64,000 nucleotides of DNA from Daedaleopsis sinensis (lineage: Eukaryota > Basidiomycota > Agaricomycetes > Polyporales > Polyporaceae): contig CM066307.1 of assembly GCA_033807695.1 (NCBI GenBank), positions 3,286,001-3,350,000 of the forward strand, written 5' to 3'. The position numbers were made by a program, and so were the translations under genes. Positions 57,945 to 64,000 of the stretch are shown piece after piece. A model generated the notes under the pieces. That model had not been told where the DNA came from. It saw only the letters and a program-made list of their open reading frames with translations, and made no database searches. The stretch's first letter is position 1; each line of letters starts with the position of its first letter.

Positions 57945-60580
57945 TCAACCGCGAGCGCATGACCATGGTTCTTGCAGATACACCCACGGTCCCGCCGTCC
58001 TCGGCCTCTTGTAAGAGCTCGCGGGGCCTTGCGATGACGAACCAGCTTGCGGCGCATCCTGCTGGACGGCATCGGCCTTCCTCTTCATGCCACGCATAAC
58101 GCGAACGTCAGTGCTGGCAGGCGGCGGCATCAACTCGGTCTGAAACTTGGAGTGCAAGCCGGGGATAACGGGGGCCGGAATGGGTTCCTCGGGGTAGTTG
58201 CCCGACGTAACCTCCGGGACGACGGAATGCCCGCTGCGGTCGAACCAATTGCAGGGTACGAGATCGAGCTCGGGCCAGTCTTTCGCCAAGGCAGCGTCGA
58301 CGAGAGCGAGAAAGGTACCATAGGTGAGTGGGACGGGTGTGAAGAACGGGCATGGAACACTTTTGCAGGTGTTGAGGCCGAGACCGCGCATGAGCTCAGA
58401 CAAGGCAGGGTTGTTCGGAATATCGAACTTGGCAGCCTTATGATAAAGCCATCCTTGCTTTCTTTCACCTGCTGACTCGTCGTCCGTGAATGCGAAGATT
58501 CTTTGCGCTATCATGACATCTAGATTGTGCTCCGTGTGACGAAGAACCACCCAAAGTAAGACCCAGTAGAACGACTCTAGGTCATGATGAACACCGTGAA
58601 CCACTCGGTGGAGAAGGATCTCGATAGCCATGAAGTGGAACGTTCCCTAAAGACAGACGTCAGCATTGACCGCCTTCCGACATTCAAACAAGACCATACC
58701 GTGGGCGCCTTGCGTTGATCGTCCTTCGAAGTCTCTATATTCTTGAGCCCATCGCGGACCGACTCCGAGTCTTGAGGGTCGTCAGACAGCGGGCAATCAT
58801 CGGGCTCGTCGTGCTCGCCGGGCTTGCTTTGCCTCAAACCAGGGGATCTGTCCGTCATCACGCTATAGTCAAAGTCGTGCAGAAAGCCGACGAAGTCGTG
58901 CTCGCCGCCATGTGCATCAACAATCAGAATGTTTCCTATGCTGACGTCACGGTGCAAGACTCCTCCTTTCTCCCATGCGAGCCGATGGCCTATGAGAGCG
59001 CATTAGCATCCGTGATCACAAGTGATTCACGGGAGCATTCATACCTATGATAGCGTCACGCAACGCCATCACGACTTGCTTCGTATTCCGCGCCTTGGTG
59101 ATAGGGCGTCCGACTACATCGACGACGAAGCGCATATGGCTACGTTCGCGATGGGTCCAAGCTGGTCCAAGGCCAAGTGTTTACGAGAACGTCTGGTGTT
59201 GTGGGTAAGGTAAAGCGCACGGGGGTTCTGGGGACTATTTAGTACATACACAAGGGGGAAACGACAAAGGGATGACATACCTGAGGGTGCATGTTCCTCA
59301 GGAGTTGAGACCCTCAAGTCTCGCTGGCCGTCCACGCACTGAAGTGGTGATGTCTTCGGAGACGTCGACTCCCACTTCAGGACCTCCAGCTCCCCTAGGT
59401 CGCCACTACGAACGAGCTTCGCGAGGCCCTTCCGCTCACCGTCCGGGATTGTGGCGGCCAAACATTCATAGAACGCCGACTCAGGCTTGCGACCGAGTTG
59501 CCTCCATGCCTCCTTCATGATCCGTATCCTTGTCGGCCTCGGCGGCGTCTTATCGACAAGAGTGCCATCGGGGCCCATGACGCGAGTGTCTTCGAGAGTG
59601 AGCCAGACCGTTGTCGCACGGGAGAAAAGTCGCGCGTTGACGTCGAGCAAGCGGTAACAGATGTACGGGGTGACAACCCCGTTGTCGGTGCTGGGGACGT
59701 CCACCTTGCGACCTTTGTAGAACTCTGCAAGCTCATTATCGATATCGGCCACGCCCGCATGAGTTGGTTAGCTGCCCAATCCCGATCGCTGGTTGTTAAC
59801 CGATAGATGGACGGGTCGCAGCCGACGATATTATCGCCAACAAGAGGATGCGTAAGGTGCCAAAGGAAGCGTTGTAATAGATGTGGTTCTTTCTTGAAGT
59901 TGATGGGAGGGGAGACAATGGCAGACGAATGGTCGAACCGCGTGATATGAAGGATATCCTCGTACATTCCAAGGACGAAGGTCGCGAGAAGACCATTTGC
60001 AAGAAGAAAATTCCTGGCGCAACGGGCGAACTTGACGACGGTATCCGCATTTGCCTTGCCCTTCCTGGGGAACGGATTATCTTTACGTTCAGGTTTGACC
60101 TCCCCGATTAGTGCGAGTTGCTGCCAGGTCACATTGTTCTTCTTCTCGAAGGCCTCCTTGGGAATTATCTCTCCGGGCTAAGATGCACAGAGATCGGGGT
60201 AGGAGATGGCGTGCTGCTTAGCAAAAGTATCGAAAGGGAACTTCATCGCGGAGCCACGAGTGTCGTAGAATGTCATCTTCCGATCGCCAAAGGATTCGAC
60301 CAGTTTGTTCAGACCGACGTTCTATCACGTTTATGAGACAAATTAGGGGAAGACACCGTAACCACTCACCAGCCCTTCATAGCTCGCGATCTCCTCGCTC
60401 TTTCCTGGCTTGTAACCAGCGAATGCGTTCGTGATGTCGTCGTTGAGGGAGTAGGGGACGGAACAGGGAACGAGGTAGTCCAGAAAATCTTCAAATGGAC
60501 CAAGAAGCCAATGGACACGCTCCTGAATCTCTGCCTTCCAGGTCGATTTCGCTATGACGTGTCCAGCGCAAGCATCTGTA
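57945..60580 (-). pseudogene. FunK1 protein kinase, copy 2, with stop and frameshifts
   Basis: Longer paralogue of the copy at 48681-50105. N-terminal exons read AEIQERVHWLLGPFEDFLDY, SLNDDITNAFAGYKPGKSEE and GLNKLVESFGDRKMTFYDTR. They continue through VTWQQLALIGEVKPERKDNP, YICYRLLDVNARLFSRATTV and MKEAWRQLGRKPESAFYECL, to the catalytic loop HRDVSIGNILIVDAHGGEHD, LHDFDYS, VHHDLESFYWVLLWVVLRHT and a tail ending EPWSCARG. Three lesions are visible: an in-frame TAG at 60178-60180 between PDLCAS and PGEIIPKEAF; a frame change near 59755 (NQLMRA to ADIDNELAEF); and one missing T near 59177, compared with copy 1 (TTGGCCTTGG against TTGGCCTTTGG). The first exon was not located, so the right boundary is approximate. 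Confidence 0.78.
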
Positions 60581-61837
60581 GGTGTGATGGATTAGGCGTA
60601 GAGGCTCTGGCCAGGGGAAGGAGTCAGACATACTACTGGAACCGCAGGAGCAGCGCACAGTGCTGAATATCTCAGTTGAAGAGATGGACATTCTAAAGTT
60701 AAGCTGGTTTCAAGGTTGAGATTACAGGTGCCAGTGGGAGGCGTGACTCTTGGTGCCAGGTGGTGGACAATAGGCAAGTGTTCAGGCGCTTGGCCGGATC
60801 GACGCACGGCCCAGAGCCCATGCAATGCGAACTCGGACAATGGCCGAATCAGCGTAACATAAATATGGAAGTGATCACAAATGTTTTTCGTGGGCTCACC
60901 TGCGCGGAGTCTGCCAGTGTGATTTATGGAATAGGGCAACACAGTAGGGCCGCGTTGACAGGAGCGACTCCGTAGGTGTTGAACATCAACATGACTCGAG
61001 ATTCCACAGTTGGCTTGAACTTCTACGCCGAGTCAGATGTTAGAAGAAGCGCGAAATATCTTCTAGAAATCAACAGCCTGAGCCTTGAGGTTATCCGAAT
61101 CGGCCCTCTGCCAGCAATAAACGTTCTACTCGATAACGAGCACTTTGCTACAGGGAATCAGACGCTCCTCTCACTTACTAGGCGTCAGTAGTTTGCTTTG
61201 TTCTCCAGATCTGACCAGAGTTGTTGGTCAGTAAGCGACGCTGAGCTTGAGCTTTGACGACAATACGTGACGCACTGGCACTGACGCCACGCGGTCATCA
61301 TTAGTTCGATCTGCGGACGATATAGCTGAGTAGAAAGGATAGCCACAGTGGTGCTGGCACTGGATGGAAGTCTATGCATATGGCTTTGATGTAGTAGAGT
61401 AGTAAGTAGTAGGAGGAGGTAAGTAGTACGAGTTGGGAGGCTATGCCACTTACGCATCGGACTTACCCGTAACTTCAAAGATTGGATCGGGTCCCCATCT
61501 TTTCGCGCGAGTACTTGCCAAGTCTTGCGCATGTTTGAACAACCAGACAACAACCATCACATTGACAGCACATACGGTGGCAGGCGCGTAGTAAGTATCT
61601 CTCTTATTTTGACTCTCAGATAACAGTGCGCAAGATATAGGCCATATAGCAACGAGCAGCGCCGTGCGACCAGCGAGCCCGGGCCGATGCGCTAGGACAT
61701 AAATACTATTAGGTGTAAGAGCTCTCTTCTATAATTCCTCGAGATGATCCCTGATTCCATGCTTATTCGCCCACACTGACAGTGACTCGGATTTTGACCC
61801 TCACCAAAACCTCGCCGTGCGTTGCGAAGTGTATAGA
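60581..61837. other. Intergenic, includes promoter of the BioF-like gene
   Basis: No supported gene apart from a possible first FunK1 exon near 60600-60640. ACATAAATACT near 61697 is a weak TATA-like sequence about 140 bp upstream of the next start codon. Confidence 0.4.
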
Positions 61838-63285
61838 ATGTCTCTCGAGGACAAGCTCCACGCCGCACTCGCCTCGCGCGAGAAACGACTCATCCGCCGC
61901 CAGCTGCCCGATCCTTCCGCAGACGACGCCCTCGTCGACTTCGCCACAAACGACTACCTCTCGCTGTCGCTCTCCCCCGACCTCCGCTCGCGCTTCCTCC
62001 AAAAACTCCAAAGCGCACCCCACGTCCTCGGCTCGGGCGGGTCGCGCCTCCTGGTGAACGGCCACGCGCACGCATCGTTCGAGGCCCGCCTCGCCGCCTT
62101 CTTCCGCGCCCCCGCCGCGCTGCTCTTCAACTCGGGCTTCGACGCCAACGCCGGGCTCTTCGCGAGCGTCCCGCAGGCGGGCGACGTCCTCGTCTACGAC
62201 GAGCACATCCACGCGTCCGTGCACGACGGGATGCGTGCCTCCCGCGCCGCCGCGTGCGTCCCGTTCGCCCACAACTCCGTCGACGCGCTCCGGCGGACGC
62301 TGCGGGAGCTCTCCGCGGGCCGCCCCGCGCTGCGGACGGGGCAGAGCAGCGTGTTCATCGCGGTGGAGACGCTCTACAGCATGGACGGCACCGTCGCGCC
62401 GCTCGTAGCGATCGTCGAGGCCGTCGAGGAGACCTTCCCGCGCGGGAACGGGTACGTGATCGTCGACGAGGCGCATGCGACCGGGGTGTATGGCGCACAG
62501 GGCCGAGGTCTCGTCGCGGCGTGCGGGCTGGAGGACCGGGTCTTCGCGCGGCTGCACACGTTCGGCAAGGCTCTTGCGGGCACAGGAGGTGTGTCGTCCG
62601 CGCTGAAGTTGCGACATATTATGCTGATTCTGGGCTGTTCAAGCTGTTCTTCTGATCACGCCGCTCGTGCGGGACTATCTGCTCAACTACGCGCGGTCGC
62701 TGATCTACACGACCTCGCTGAGCTACGCGAACATCATAGCGGCAGACTGCGCCTTCGACCTGCTCGAGCAGGGCGAGGCCGACAAGGTGCGTGCGCGTCG
62801 AGCACATCGCATCCCGCCCATGCTCACGCATCACCCTGCACCAGCTCGCGAAGCAGCTGCTCGACCTCAGCGCGTACTTCCTCGACTCCCTCCGCCGCCA
62901 CCTGTCTCTGCACCGCATCCCGCCCTCGCTGCTCTCACTCCCTGCGCACCTGTCGGACCCTCCTCCTACCCACGGACACGACTCGGCGGCGGTTGCGCTG
63001 GGCACGCCGATCATCCCCGTCCTAACGCCGCATCCCCGCCCGCTCTCTGCGCATCTCCGCCTTCGCGGGCTCAATGCACGGCCGATCACATGGCCGACAG
63101 TCCCGAAGGGCGCGGACCGGATCCGGGTGTGCCTGCACGCGCGCAACAGCCGAGAGGACGTCGACAGGCTGGTGCGCGGTATGGTCGAGTGGGCGCAGGG
63201 CTGGCAGCGCGCGAAAGAGACGGGCCCGGAAGAGGCCAGGGCAGGGGCAGGCGGCAAAAGTCTCACTGCGCAGGCAAAACTCTGA
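61838..63285 (+). CDS. BioF-like PLP enzyme (8-amino-7-oxononanoate synthase family)
   Basis: Fold-type I PLP enzyme of the alpha-oxoamine synthase family. BioF joins pimeloyl thioester and alanine in biotin synthesis. The start is ATG 61838 (MSLEDKLHAALASREKRLIR). Motifs are DFATNDYLSLSLSPDLRSRF, the family signature LGSGGSRLLVNGHAHASFE, LFNSGFDANAGLFASVPQAG, DEHIHASVHDGMRASRAAAC, VETLYSMDGTVAPL, the PLP-phenol Asp/His loop VIVDEAHATGVYGAQGRGL and the Schiff-base lysine segment LHTFGKALAGTGG. After an intron of about 58 nt comes LITPLVRDYLLNYARSLIYT. After a second of about 58 nt come LAKQLLDLSAYFLDSLRRHL and IRVCLHARNSREDVDRLVRG, ending SLTAQAKL at 63285. The motif set favours BioF over serine palmitoyltransferase or ALA synthase, which are longer. 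The actual substrate in this fungus is inferred. Confidence 0.9.
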
Positions 63286-64000
63286 GTTTGAGACTCGGAG
63301 GAGCGTATGTACCTCGGTCAACTAAATATTTTTGCTACATGTAGGCGCCTATTCAATCTACGTGTACTCCTATACCCAGAAACCACGCACCGAGATATGA
63401 TGGAGGCTGCACCTCCTGCCCACTCTCGTTTTGGGTGTGCGTCTGCACACACGAGCTCGTACAAGGGATCAACAGCCTTATTTCTCGTACAAGGGATAAA
63501 CAGCCCTGAGTATCGTACAAGGGGACCAACAGCCCTATTTTCTGCCCATGTCCTTATGCTAGCGATGGGCCCGTGCGGTGTATTCAAAATATACAGGCTC
63601 TCCAGAGACTATGGCCCATTCGATTCCCCACAGGATTGATCGCGCTACTAGACCTCCGCTACTAGTACCTTGTGATGGATGCACCACAATGTCCACAGGG
63701 GGCGCTCTGTGTCTCCAGACAGCGCACACTTCACGGGTCCGCCGTCCTTGTGAGGAGATCTGTACCATGCGTCGCAAGCACTGCCCGTCCCCGTGAGCGT
63801 CGACCTCGAGATGGACCTATCACACATCCTCTGAGGATGCCAATCAGAGGTACCACTGGCGGAAGTCGACGGAGACAGATGTGGGAGGAGATGGAGACCG
63901 CGTATACCGCGGTCCGGGAGATCAGGATCAAGTACATCGTGCGGCACGCTGCAGCACTCACGCACATCTTTGCGAAGTTTGTTCAGCACACATTCGACCG
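63286..64000. other. Right-edge interval
   Basis: Contains the short tandem repeat listed separately. Near 63880-63990 a plus-strand frame reads MWEEMETAYTAVREIRIKYI and VRHAAALTHIFAKF. It could be an exon of a gene that continues outside the window, but there is too little to call. Confidence 0.35.
63456..63541. repeat. Three tandem ~28-bp repeats
   Basis: Units at 63456-63483, 63484-63512 and 63513-63541 share TCGTACAAGGG and CAACAGCC/AAACAGCCC, with a few substitutions. No coding or dyad function is evident. Confidence 0.75.

Noticed and set aside
63456..63541. Possible CRISPR-like array
   Set aside because: There are only three imperfect adjacent units without unique spacers, in a eukaryotic genome. 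It is a simple tandem repeat.

Overview
This window looks like a stretch of a basidiomycete (Agaricomycete-type) nuclear genome. Almost every recognisable protein is broken into short exons by introns of about 45-70 nt with GT..AG ends. Several families are typical of mushroom-forming fungi: FunK1 kinases, a DUF6534 membrane protein, F-box proteins and fungal APH-type kinases. Exon joins were worked out by eye; phase agreement is stated where it was checked.

Layout. The left edge (1-3787, minus) is telomerase reverse transcriptase, cut off by the window start. It is followed by a TPR cochaperone-like gene (minus), a tiny membrane protein (plus) and a basic, disordered hypothetical protein (minus). 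Next come proteasome ATPase Rpt2 (minus, initiator ATG alone in its own exon), a YIPF6/Yip4 Golgi membrane protein (plus), an APH-fold kinase-like protein (plus) and a DUF6534 membrane protein (minus). From 22.5 to 26.3 kb lie a Bqt4-like APSES-domain protein, an F-box relic whose end runs into a 128-bp inverted-repeat element, a hypothetical protein with a Gly/Glu tract, and a 290-bp foldback element. 6-phosphofructokinase (minus) and a WSS1-like SUMO/DNA-protein-crosslink protease (plus) share a divergent promoter.

From 31.9 to 35.1 kb a tandem duplication of about 1.6 kb has doubled the WSS1 3' end plus a DM9-domain gene. The WSS1 part of the second unit is dead. The second DM9 gene appears intact and carries an extra intron. 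A BRO1-domain gene, a 94-residue four-exon gene and a secreted GH5 exo-beta-1,3-glucanase follow, separated by gene-poor DNA.

From 48.7 to 60.6 kb two FunK1 kinase copies, both carrying disabling lesions, flank a complete Ty3/gypsy chromovirus at 51272-57412. Its two 262-bp LTRs read as identical, the target duplication is CTAGG, and Gag and Pol are joined by an apparent -1 frameshift site. Its primer-binding site is complementary to the predicted 5' end of its own RNA, as in Tf1-type self-primed elements. The window ends with a BioF-like PLP enzyme (8-amino-7-oxononanoate synthase family) and a short tandem repeat.

The genes do not form one pathway. Most are housekeeping genes interspersed with mobile or decaying sequence. 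The most interesting region is 48-61 kb, where a very young, apparently self-priming retrotransposon sits between two dead kinase copies. Second is the WSS1/DM9 duplication with its paralogue-specific intron.
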